Shown: piece after piece, positions 46,201-53,988 of the stretch
How the letters are laid out: the number at the start of each line of letters is the position of its first letter
How positions within the stretch are numbered: position 1 is the stretch's first letter
NCBI GenBank assembly: GCA_910587735.1
Contig: CAJUNT010000009.1
Coordinates: 52,448 to 116,447 of the forward strand
DNA from: an uncultured Clostridia bacterium
Lineage (GTDB): Bacteria > Bacillota > Clostridia > Lachnospirales > Anaerotignaceae
Direction of reading: 5' to 3'
DNA length: 64,000 nt
The notes under the pieces: model-generated
Seen by the model: only the letters and a program-made list of their open reading frames with translations
Database searches by the model: none
What the model was told of the DNA's origin: nothing
Made by a program: the position numbers and the translations under genes

Positions 46201-48302
46201 TTTTTAATTTCTGGGAATGTCATAACAATATAATTATCTTTTGTTAATGCTCCAGCTTTTCTGCTAAATCCTACAACTTTTTGATTTCCTTTATCATCTG
46301 TTACAATATTACCTAAAACAGTTTTACCAGTATCATCTACTGCTGTAATAGAATAGCGGTTAATTACTTTGGTATGTTTTGCGTCCAAATAAGGTGCAAA
46401 CAATATATAATTCATATCATGAGGTGTTTTAAATGTATATGTAATTGCACTATTTCTTGTCCAACTACCAGCTACCCAATATGTATTTGCATCATTATCA
46501 ACAACATGCTCTAATTCAAAATTAGGACAAAGATTCTTATCTACATTATTTTTATCAGCAATGACGATAGATTCTATTTCACTTCTGTCAATACGTCCTT
46601 CTGTTGGGAAAGCAGGGGGGTCAAAATTTTCTGAATTTGGTGTACCCAATGCAGTAGAAGAATAAGGACCAACACCTTTACTATTTCCGGCTTTTACTGC
46701 AATTTCATATATTGTACCATTTACAAGCCCTGTAATGACACTATTTGTATTTTCTATATTTTTGCCAAATTGTATAAAATTGCTTTCGCCTTGTTTTCTA
46801 TAATACACTTGATAATAAGAGGCATCTTTTGTTTTTCCCCAGCTAATACGCAAAGATTCATTTGCAGGTGTAACGCTAATATTAGAAGGCGCACCTGGTA
46901 TTTTGGAAGCTTCTGGTATAGCAGAAATGATATCCGATGGTGTACCTTTCCACTGTCCATTTGATGCGGTCACTTGAAAATAGTATGTTGTAAGATTTTT
47001 AAGTCCACTTACTTCTGCTGTTGTAGTGTTAGTTGTTGTACTTTGATTCAAATTATTTTTGTCTGTACCATAGTGAATCACATAATTTGTAACATTACTT
47101 ACAGCGTTCCATTTCAATCCAACTGCTCCATCTTTTGGTGTTGCAGAAAGTCCTTTTACTTTACTGTCAATATTTTGTGCATCATCTAATATTACATCTT
47201 TTAAAAATTGTATTTGAGTAAGTTTAATATATTGTGGTATACCATCTTGTCCAATCACCTTTGTTACTTTAATTGTTACTTTTTTTACGGCAACCTTTTT
47301 ACCCAAATTGATTGTTACAGTACTTTTATCTATCAACTTACCTATTGCATGAACATTTTTAGGTGCTTCATTATCGAAATGAAATTCTTCTGTACTGCCG
47401 TCTGCCAATTCTAATATTGCTGTTCCAGCAACAACAGCGCCTGCACCATAAGGACTTGTCAATACAATTTCACTCATTTCAACACTATTTTGAAATGTAA
47501 TAGGTATAATAATATCAGTACTGTTTGTATTTGAAAATGTAATATCTTCTTTACCATTGAATAAATTTTGAACATTACCTTGTATGGAGAGTTCATTTGT
47601 ATCAAGAGATGCACTAACAATAGCGGCTGTCTCATATTTTTGAGCATTTCCAGAAACTCCTATATTGTAATGTATATAAGCGATATCAGAAATATCAACA
47701 ATATCATCACCATTCAGGTCATATAAAGCAGTACTATTTTTTTGTCCTAATTCATTAGAAAGTATTTTTCTGTCATTTTCATCAACAACACCATCATTGT
47801 TGATATCTCCCAAAGAAAATGTTCCATTTGATGTACTTACAACAATATGCTGACTGTAATCAAATAACGAAATATTTTGTGTAAATGTTGCAAAACCCTC
47901 TCCGCTCAATTCAATGGTATAATTTCCAGTTTCCAGATGAGAAACCATCATATCATAACTACCAATCAGTGATTCTGTAGTTAGTTCTATACCATTTTTA
48001 TTTTTTGCCACAACTTCCGCAGAAGCATATTGAAATCCTGTTCCTGTTTTTGTTGCTGTGTTGAATGAAAATGTTGCATTTTCTTCATTTTTAGTCAATT
48101 TTAATTTCATATTACGCTTTTTAATTGTGTCTAATGACTGAGGTAAATCAAATTTTACAGTCAAGGCAATAGAAGCGTCGCTTTGTATCATCATTGCGTT
48201 GTTTTCTGAGGCGATAGCAATGTTTGGCAAATACATTGTATATACTGGACACGCAATGATAACACTCAAAAGTATTGAAAATAATTTTTTCAAACACTTC
48301 AA
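43203..48302 (-). CDS. Secreted M60-family metallopeptidase with dockerin, FN3 and discoidin-like domains
   Basis: A 1699-residue exported protein. Order: signal peptide (1-32); N-terminal beta region; type I dockerin (about 163-215) with calcium loops starting DINNDGVVDENDRK and DLNGDDIVDISDIA; discoidin-like domain (220-370); two FN3 domains (380-465, 470-555); second discoidin-like domain (575-745); helical linker; M60 domain. Catalytic residues are H1083, E1084 and H1087 in HEIGH with E1096 in EVTNN. Then come FN3/Ig-like domains and an acidic Asn/Asp-rich end. M60 enzymes cleave mucin-type glycoproteins in gut bacteria. The start is TTG at 48302 after AAGGAGG. Confidence 0.93.
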   Translation of the reverse strand: MKCLKKLFSILLSVIIACPVYTMYLPNIAIASENNAMMIQSDASIALTVKFDLPQSLDTIKKRNMKLKLTKNEENATFSFNTATKTGTGFQYASAEVVAKNKNGIELTTESLIGSYDMMVSHLETGNYTIELSGEGFATFTQNISLFDYSQHIVVSTSNGTFSLGDINNDGVVDENDRKILSNELGQKNSTALYDLNGDDIVDISDIAYIHYNIGVSGNAQKYETAAIVSASLDTNELSIQGNVQNLFNGKEDITFSNTNSTDIIIPITFQNSVEMSEIVLTSPYGAGAVVAGTAILELADGSTEEFHFDNEAPKNVHAIGKLIDKSTVTINLGKKVAVKKVTIKVTKVIGQDGIPQYIKLTQIQFLKDVILDDAQNIDSKVKGLSATPKDGAVGLKWNAVSNVTNYVIHYGTDKNNLNQSTTTNTTTAEVSGLKNLTTYYFQVTASNGQWKGTPSDIISAIPEASKIPGAPSNISVTPANESLRISWGKTKDASYYQVYYRKQGESNFIQFGKNIENTNSVITGLVNGTIYEIAVKAGNSKGVGPYSSTALGTPNSENFDPPAFPTEGRIDRSEIESIVIADKNNVDKNLCPNFELEHVVDNDANTYWVAGSWTRNSAITYTFKTPHDMNYILFAPYLDAKHTKVINRYSITAVDDTGKTVLGNIVTDDKGNQKVVGFSRKAGALTKDNYIVMTFPEIKNVKSITVELAEIEGGGARVSISEIAFYDADKLSSEIASLFSDNAFTTLKSDVTQSQIQQLSDRLTQLSVFYMDVDLLKQELELAQKLLSGDNSNIGVIKSDFQSRSGSFDSQYKQGASDLQPVGVSALAESTTAIYAEVPNDSPVFIVPTQYYGESGIWKGKAVQIENGRNYIIVDKIGSLADTRGGMLYITYAGSQPEKIKLHIMENDTTFAIPVLELSKWYDMSEEQRKSVIQNYVNTLSNHVNNLDKSNLKINIKNATEISTPSVLLSLPADQVLAGLNGVSNDEVNTMYQNVLAWEEVLFVANKVQGIIDADIPFSGYQYPMTVRQNIRYMRMFAGAFMYAAGNHVGIEYGSASALVCGKPTSANTGSSNGLFGWGIAHEIGHNMDKLGKAEVTNNIYSLAVQAWNGNNMATDTRLTKSNKWDSIYNKVAVGREGVANDVFVQLGMYWQLHLAYDDAGSPLKFYNEFFKKWKAGEYNGKTYGERVALIASDVVQKDLSEFFTRWGMVLSADVKQTLQKYSKENRAIWYLNDNSYQYRLSGGNANNGTTSITAQANDNVVTITLSNTDNASLLGYEIIRNGIPIGFTTTNTYNDDLGAANNLAYTYSAIPVDLLGNMGAEVTANEIRIAYDKKIDADNYDISRDDSGITITMKGNAVPVTGIISSTGGNITIKVKADKQQSEWTTAKQGHIDANTPVYFNKPGAESSDTRIWTYDVAVMHIEGITGDVELLDYPGDRIDFYSYDNANVARLAHDYQYGDGSDDVIKKGTLVILGNYRGNPGYNTVEIQAKYNTTAEAAETEKPETAIERPMNGYALLLSEIPKDGAVSDTSDGFFIFVPDMEAEKELNQSSNVTDNLPMEIKALLCRTDVPESDSNSRVTSQTLWISFPDDTVPNADGTTSQNGIPIVTLKSDENYSYSNAEAENNDKNVSTINENVDNVVSDNEDNTDENDIITNTENTNDTANIDNADNDNTDIEEPPIGSDTELQESIVLDEQ

Positions 48303-48342
48303 AATAATTCCTCCTTTATTAAAATTTTTCTATTTCTATCAA

Positions 48343-48372
48343 ATTATAATATACTGTAAAGAATTGTGTCAA
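48343..48372 (-). promoter_or_regulatory. Promoter of the M60-SLH operon
   Basis: On the minus strand: TTGACA (48372-48367), 18-nt spacer, TATAAT (48348-48343). Both hexamers are perfect, so transcription should be strong unless repressed. Confidence 0.75.
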
Positions 48373-48394
48373 TGCTTGTAATTATAATATATTT

Positions 48395-48424
48395 TTGATA
48401 GAAGTATAGAATTTGTAATAATAT
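48395..48424 (+). promoter_or_regulatory. Candidate promoter of the divergent gene
   Basis: TTGATA (48395-48400), 18-nt spacer, TAATAT (48419-48424). It sits back to back with the M60 promoter. Confidence 0.4.
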
Positions 48425-48497
48425 AGAATAATATTGCATACACTAAAAATAGAAAAAAACTTTTAAAATAAATATAACGTGTTTGGGGAGAATGCAT

Positions 48498-49370
48498 ATG
48501 CCAAATCAGCAAAATAAATTATCTATGTCTTGCATTAAAAATTGTACACAACCTGAAAACAAATCATTGATTATACATTCTATTATAACGGCTTGTGATG
48601 CTGGTACATTATCAGAAGAAAATTGTCAAGGAGAAATCAAAATATTTGAAAAAAATTTATTAAATAATGATACAAATTTTATATTGATATTAGTACAATT
48701 TGATAAAAATAATACACTTGCTGCAATATATGAACAATATGGAGATTTTTGCACAATATCCTCTGTACTTGGAAGATATTATGAAATTGTAGAAGTAAAT
48801 TTTATATTAGAACCAATATCAAAAAATACATTGATATTGTTTAGGGAACAAGTAGACATGGCAACAGGAATTTATGAGACAAGCGACTTTTTAAAAGGAT
48901 ATTTATGGAATGGAAATTTTTATTCTCAAGTATTAAATACACCATATAATATTAAAGCATATTGGAACAATGCATGGATAGATTGTAGTTCTCAAAATAA
49001 GCAATGGGAAAAAGCACAACAAAACTGTAATTTAACATGGAACAATGTTGATAAAATTATATTATATATTTATAGAGCGCAAGAGTATAGTATATCAAAT
49101 GTAGAGGACAGCATAAATTTACCAGAAGATAATACATTTCAAATTGTAGAGAGCCGTTTTGTTGTAGAAACATTAAGTTGGAGTGAAAAATGGAATTGTT
49201 TTATACTATATGAGGGAGTATGCAAAACAACAGGGCAAGATGTTGGCGTGATACATGACTTAAATAATTATGTATATTCTCTTGTTGAAGATGTTTCACC
49301 TCAGTACGTTGTATGCACAGAGAGCAATGAGCATATGGTAATATCACAGCAAGATTTAGAATTGATGTAA
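48498..49370 (+). CDS. Protein of unknown function (290 aa)
   Basis: I do not recognise this gene. The start at 48498 follows GGGGAG with 7-nt spacing; in-frame TTG (48483) and ATG (48492) are too close to that site. There is no signal peptide or membrane helix, although the product stands next to the surface module. Two cysteines occur near the start (CIKNC) and the middle is tryptophan-rich (YWNNAWIDCS, NLTWNNVDK), suggesting a globular beta-rich cytoplasmic protein. It is single, with its own terminator. Confidence 0.75.
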   Translation: MPNQQNKLSMSCIKNCTQPENKSLIIHSIITACDAGTLSEENCQGEIKIFEKNLLNNDTNFILILVQFDKNNTLAAIYEQYGDFCTISSVLGRYYEIVEVNFILEPISKNTLILFREQVDMATGIYETSDFLKGYLWNGNFYSQVLNTPYNIKAYWNNAWIDCSSQNKQWEKAQQNCNLTWNNVDKIILYIYRAQEYSISNVEDSINLPEDNTFQIVESRFVVETLSWSEKWNCFILYEGVCKTTGQDVGVIHDLNNYVYSLVEDVSPQYVVCTESNEHMVISQQDLELM

Positions 49371-49373
49371 ATA

Positions 49374-49418
49374 AAAAGCCATTCATTGATATTTTTTCAA
49401 TAAATGGCTTTTTTAGTT
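49374..49418 (+). terminator. Terminator of the unknown gene
   Basis: AAAAAGCCATT and AATGGCTTTTT arms pair with an inner CATTGA/TCAATA extension, followed by a T run. Confidence 0.85.
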
Positions 49419-49539
49419 TATTTGTGAACTGTATAAATATCTATTATATAGGGAATAAATATGTTGAAAAATAACCTTATTATGGTATAATGAATATAAG
49501 TTTATGCTATAAAAAGTGCAAAAAGGAGGTAATTGATAT

Positions 49540-50250
49540 ATGGTAAATTTAACAGCTGAAGAATTAGCTGCATTAAAAGGGGAAGGCTTTTTGTTAATGA
49601 AAGATAAAGAACAATTTGTTCTTCGTATTGTATTTCCAGCAGGGCTTGCAACAGCAGAAGATTTAAAAAATGTTGCAATATTAGCTGAAAAGTATGGTAA
49701 GGGAATTGGCGCTGTTACAGTACGTTTAAACATTGAAATTGTAGGTATTCCTTATGAAAACATTGCTCCAATGAAAGAAGAAATGGACAAACTCGGTTTA
49801 TCTTATGGTGGAACAGGTGCAAGAGTGCGTCCTCTTGTATGTTGCAAAGGTACAGTATGTAAATTTGGTTTGGTAGATACACAAGCAATTTGTAAAGAAT
49901 TGCATGACAAATTTTATCCTATGGCTTTACCACATAAATTTAAAATCAATGTAACAGGCTGTCCAAATAACTGTGCAAAAGTACAATTAAACGATTTAGG
50001 ATTTATGGGTGCACCAAAGGGCAGATTAAGAGTATTTATAGGTGGAAGATTCGGCAGAGAGGCAATGATAGGGGAAGAAATTTGCAGAATTGAAGCAGAT
50101 AAAGCAGTAGAAGTAACAACACTTTGCACAGACTTTTTTAAAGCACATGGCAAACCAAAACAGAGGTTTGGCAATTTATTAGATGATATGAAAGATACAC
50201 AAGAATATGCAGATTTTATTGCGTCTATCAAAGCATTGGCAGCAGTATAA
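49540..50250 (+). CDS. Small nitrite/sulfite reductase-like siroheme [4Fe-4S] protein
   Basis: A 236-residue protein that corresponds to one half of a siroheme-dependent reductase. The cluster/siroheme cysteines are visible as C-x5-C in VCCKGTVCKFG (about residues 103-113) and C-x3-C in TGCPNNCAK (about 145-153). Short proteins of this type are known as low-molecular-weight sulfite/nitrite reductases in anaerobes. Partner and substrate are unknown. AAGGAGG precedes the ATG. A hairpin separates it from the next gene by 68 nt. Confidence 0.85.
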   Translation: MVNLTAEELAALKGEGFLLMKDKEQFVLRIVFPAGLATAEDLKNVAILAEKYGKGIGAVTVRLNIEIVGIPYENIAPMKEEMDKLGLSYGGTGARVRPLVCCKGTVCKFGLVDTQAICKELHDKFYPMALPHKFKINVTGCPNNCAKVQLNDLGFMGAPKGRLRVFIGGRFGREAMIGEEICRIEADKAVEVTTLCTDFFKAHGKPKQRFGNLLDDMKDTQEYADFIASIKALAAV

Positions 50251-50266
50251 TTTATAATTTATCCAT

Positions 50267-50289
50267 TAGCCTCGTATATTGCGAGGCTA
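50267..50289 (+). terminator. Hairpin between the reductase and fusion genes
   Basis: TAGCCTCG (50267-50274) pairs with CGAGGCTA (50282-50289) across a 7-nt loop. There is little T tract after it, so partial read-through into the next gene is plausible. Confidence 0.6.
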
Positions 50290-50318
50290 TATTTACTTGT
50301 ATAAGGAGAGTGTAAAAA

Positions 50319-52055
50319 ATGTTACCAAAACCGATATGGTTTGAAAATGACAAAGTAATGATATTAGTCCAAACACAATTACCAGAACAGTGCATTGTAA
50401 AAGAAATGAAAACAATAGAAGAAGTATGGGAGTCCATTAAAAAGTTAGAAGTAAGGGGTGCGCCTGCAATAGGACTTGCTGGAGCATTCGGCGTTTATAT
50501 TGGTATAAAAAATTGGTCACAAACAAAAAATGTTATTGTAGATGATTTTTTAACAAAAGTAATAGAGATAGGTGATTATATTGACACAGCACGACCAACT
50601 GCGGTTAATCTTCATTGGGCAATAGAGAGAATGAAACAAAAAGCAAAAAGCATTTGGAAATGTCATTTACAAAAGCAGTCAACAATATCTGAAATGACAC
50701 AGAAGTTATTGCAGGAAGCACAACAAATGTTGGAAGAAGATATTGCAGCGTGCAAGGCAATAGGAGAATATGGTGCTGATATATTAGAAAATATTACGGA
50801 TTTTAAAGCATTTTTGACACATTGTAATGCAGGAGCATTAGCAACATCTATGTATGGAACAGCACTTGCGCCTGCATATATTATGCAACAAAGAGGAAAA
50901 AATATTAAAGTATTTTCAGATGAAACAAGACCACTTTTGCAGGGAAGTCGTCTAACAGCGTGGGAACTTTCTCAAAGTGGCATTGATGTCACAACAATAT
51001 GTGATAATATGGCTGGTGTTGTCATGAAAAACAAATGGGTACAAGCTGTCATTACAGGAGCAGACCGTATTACAAAAAATGGAGACAGTGCAAATAAAAT
51101 TGGTACTTATAGTCTTTCTATATTGGCAAAAGAACATAATATACCATTTTTTATTGCTGCGCCTCTTTCCACAATTGATTTTGATATGGAAACAGGAGAA
51201 GAAATACCCATTGAGCAAAGAGATGCAGAAGAAGTGCGTCATTTTGGTGAAAAACAAACAGCACCAACAAATGTAAATGTATTCAATCCAGCTTTTGATG
51301 TAACACCTCATCAAAATATTACAGCAATTATTACAGAAAAAGGAGTTGCTTATCCACCTTATTCAGAAAGTTTAAAAGCACTCAGAGAAGGGAAAAAACC
51401 TCATGACAAAAAAGGTTTATTTGAAATGCAAAAGCAAGTACTAAAAACAGCAAAAGCAGTTGTAGCATCAGGATTAGTTTCAGGTACATTTGGTAATATT
51501 AGTATGATAGACAGAAAAGAAGGTATTGTAGCAATTACACCTTCTGGTGCATCTTATGAAGATATGACAGAAAAAGATATTTGTATTACAGATTTAGAGG
51601 GTAATATATATTTAGAAAATAATAAAAAACCTTCTTCGGAGTTGCCTATGCATTTGGCGGTATATCATGCCAGAGAAGATATTAACGCTGTAATACATAC
51701 CCATTCATTGTATGCTACTGTACTTGCTTCCCAAGGAGAAAAAATACCTGCTGTACTAACAGAAATGGGTTTAGCAGGCTCTGGAGAAATAGAAATAGCA
51801 CCATTTGCTTATCCAGGAAGTAAAGAACTTGCTGATGAAACAGTAAAAGCACTTGGTAAAAATTATGCTTGTCTATTAGCAAATCATGGTGTTGTAGCTG
51901 GTGCACAAACATTAGATAGGGCATTTATGGTTGCGTCTATTGTAGAGGAAGGTGCTCATGTTTATTATTTAGAAAGGCAGTCTGATAAAATTTCTATTGT
52001 ACCAAAACAAGCATATGAAACCGTTTTTAAAGCAATGCAGCAATATGGCAAGTAA
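50319..52055 (+). CDS. Fusion of methylthioribose-1-phosphate isomerase (MtnA) and class II aldolase
   Basis: A 578-residue two-domain protein. Residues about 1-345 are an MtnA-type aldose-ketose isomerase: RGAPAIGLAGAFG, HCNAGALAT (catalytic Cys), ETRPLLQGSRLTAWEL and GADRITKNGDSANKIGTY (catalytic Asp). Residues about 360-578 are a class II aldolase/adducin domain with TFGNIS, the acidic SSELPMH segment, zinc histidines HTHS and NHGVVAG. Together they could turn methylthioribose or 5-deoxyribose 1-phosphate into a ketose phosphate and then DHAP plus an aldehyde, or alternatively dehydrate it as MtnB does. AAGGAG precedes the ATG. No kinase or phosphorylase is next to it. Confidence 0.88.
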   Translation: MLPKPIWFENDKVMILVQTQLPEQCIVKEMKTIEEVWESIKKLEVRGAPAIGLAGAFGVYIGIKNWSQTKNVIVDDFLTKVIEIGDYIDTARPTAVNLHWAIERMKQKAKSIWKCHLQKQSTISEMTQKLLQEAQQMLEEDIAACKAIGEYGADILENITDFKAFLTHCNAGALATSMYGTALAPAYIMQQRGKNIKVFSDETRPLLQGSRLTAWELSQSGIDVTTICDNMAGVVMKNKWVQAVITGADRITKNGDSANKIGTYSLSILAKEHNIPFFIAAPLSTIDFDMETGEEIPIEQRDAEEVRHFGEKQTAPTNVNVFNPAFDVTPHQNITAIITEKGVAYPPYSESLKALREGKKPHDKKGLFEMQKQVLKTAKAVVASGLVSGTFGNISMIDRKEGIVAITPSGASYEDMTEKDICITDLEGNIYLENNKKPSSELPMHLAVYHAREDINAVIHTHSLYATVLASQGEKIPAVLTEMGLAGSGEIEIAPFAYPGSKELADETVKALGKNYACLLANHGVVAGAQTLDRAFMVASIVEEGAHVYYLERQSDKISIVPKQAYETVFKAMQQYGK

Positions 52056-52074
52056 ATAAAAGGAGCAACGATAT

Positions 52075-53988
52075 ATGAATATATTGACAGTAGAAAAACT
52101 CCATAAAAGTTTTGGAAATAAAATACTTTTTGATGATATTACATTTGGCATTAATGAGGGCGATAAAATTGGTATTATTGGTGTAAATGGTACAGGAAAA
52201 TCCACATTACTTAAAATCATAGCGGGAGTAGAAAAAGGGGATAGTGGTCAAATTGTTACAATGAATGGTTTAAAAATAGCATATTTGCCACAAAGCCCAG
52301 CATTTCATCATAAAGGCACTGTATTACAGCAAGTATTTGAAAGCAATGACGAAACAATGAAACTGGTAAGAGATTACGAAACAGCAATTACAAATAATTT
52401 ATCTGACCCTTCTGATGCTTATTGGGAAAAGCAAGTTGCAATATTAACAGAGCAAATGGATAAACAAAAAGCATGGTCATTAGAAAGTGAAGCAAAAACA
52501 ATATTAACAAAATTGGGAATTACACAATTTCAACAGCAGGCATCTCAACTTTCAGGAGGACAAAGAAAAAGAGTAGCATTAGCACGAGTATTGATTTCTC
52601 CAGTAGATTTATTGATACTAGATGAACCAACGAACCATATTGATAACGATACCGTAGAATGGCTTGAAAAGCATCTTTCTCATTATACAAAAGCATTGAT
52701 AATGGTAACGCATGACAGATATTTTTTGGATAGAGTAGCAAATCGTACAATAGAATTAGAACAAGGAAAATTATATCCCTATGAAGGTAATTACAGTAAA
52801 TATTTAGAGTTAAAAGCAGAAAGGGAAGAACTATTACAGGCTGGAGAAAGAAAAAGACAAAATTTTTTACGTACAGAATTGGAATGGGTAAGGAGAGGTG
52901 CACAAGCAAGAAGCACAAAACAAAAAGCAAGATTACAGCGTTTTGAAGAAATTGCTTCACAAAAAGCACCAGAGCAAAGAGGAAATGTAGAAATCAGTGC
53001 AGCCTCTTCACGTTTGGGTAAAAAAATTATTATAGCAGAACATATTTCAAAAAGTTATGATAACATCACATATATCAATGATTTTAGTTACACTATACTG
53101 CGTCATGATAGAATTGGTATTGTAGGGAAAAATGGGTGTGGGAAATCAACACTTGTTAAAATGATGACAGGTACATTAAGTCCAGATAGTGGTACAATCG
53201 AGATAGGAGAAACAGTTAAAGTCGGTATTTTTTCTCAAGAAAATGAAAATATGGAGCAGTCACAAAGAGTAATTGACTATATCAAAGATATTGCGGAATA
53301 TGTTCCCACTGCGGACGGCAGAATTACAGCATCACAAATGCTTGAAAAATTTCTTTTTTCATTGGATATGCAAAGAAGTCCCATATCCACATTATCAGGT
53401 GGTGAAAAAAGGAGACTTTATTTATTAAAAGTGCTTATGGAAGCACCTAATGTATTGTTTTTAGATGAGCCAACAAACGATTTAGATATACAAACACTCA
53501 CCATATTAGAAAATTATTTAGATACATTTTCTGGTGCTGTCATCACAGTATCTCATGATAGATATTTTTTGGATAAAATTGCAAACAGAATATTTGCATT
53601 TGAAAAGAATGGAAATATAAAACAATATGAGGGCGGATATAGTGATTATAAACAAAAAGCGGAACATGATATTGTAGAACAAACCCCCACAGTAAAAAAA
53701 CAAAATACACAAATGAGAACACAAAGAGTCAAAAAAATGACTTATATGGAGCAAAGAGAATATGAAACAATAGGAGATACCATAAGCGATTTGGAACAAA
53801 AATTACAGGAGATAGAAAAACAAGAATGTGAATGTGCAAGTGATTACGTGAAATTACAAGAAATTACTTTACAAAAACAAGAAATAGAAACAATATTAGA
53901 GGATACTATGCAAAGATGGGTATACCTGAGTGAATTAGCGGAAGAAATAGAAAAAAACAAAGAGGAGCATAACAAATGGAAGATTTGA
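52075..53988 (+). CDS. ABC-F family ATPase (Uup/YfmR-like)
   Basis: A 637-residue soluble protein with two ABC domains: Walker A GVNGTGKST and GKNGCGKST, signatures LSGGQRKR and LSGGEKRR, Walker B LLILDEPTNH and LFLDEPTND. There are no membrane helices, so it is an ABC-F translation factor rather than a transporter. The charged linker and C-terminal coiled coil (about 565-637) point to the Uup/YfmR group, which acts on ribosomes at difficult sequences. Its end overlaps the malic enzyme gene by 13 nt. Confidence 0.92.
   Translation: MNILTVEKLHKSFGNKILFDDITFGINEGDKIGIIGVNGTGKSTLLKIIAGVEKGDSGQIVTMNGLKIAYLPQSPAFHHKGTVLQQVFESNDETMKLVRDYETAITNNLSDPSDAYWEKQVAILTEQMDKQKAWSLESEAKTILTKLGITQFQQQASQLSGGQRKRVALARVLISPVDLLILDEPTNHIDNDTVEWLEKHLSHYTKALIMVTHDRYFLDRVANRTIELEQGKLYPYEGNYSKYLELKAEREELLQAGERKRQNFLRTELEWVRRGAQARSTKQKARLQRFEEIASQKAPEQRGNVEISAASSRLGKKIIIAEHISKSYDNITYINDFSYTILRHDRIGIVGKNGCGKSTLVKMMTGTLSPDSGTIEIGETVKVGIFSQENENMEQSQRVIDYIKDIAEYVPTADGRITASQMLEKFLFSLDMQRSPISTLSGGEKRRLYLLKVLMEAPNVLFLDEPTNDLDIQTLTILENYLDTFSGAVITVSHDRYFLDKIANRIFAFEKNGNIKQYEGGYSDYKQKAEHDIVEQTPTVKKQNTQMRTQRVKKMTYMEQREYETIGDTISDLEQKLQEIEKQECECASDYVKLQEITLQKQEIETILEDTMQRWVYLSELAEEIEKNKEEHNKWKI

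Noticed and set aside
50251..50318. A possible SAM riboswitch ahead of the MtnA-aldolase fusion
   Set aside because: Only 68 nt are available and hold a single simple hairpin; this is too short for known SAM riboswitches.
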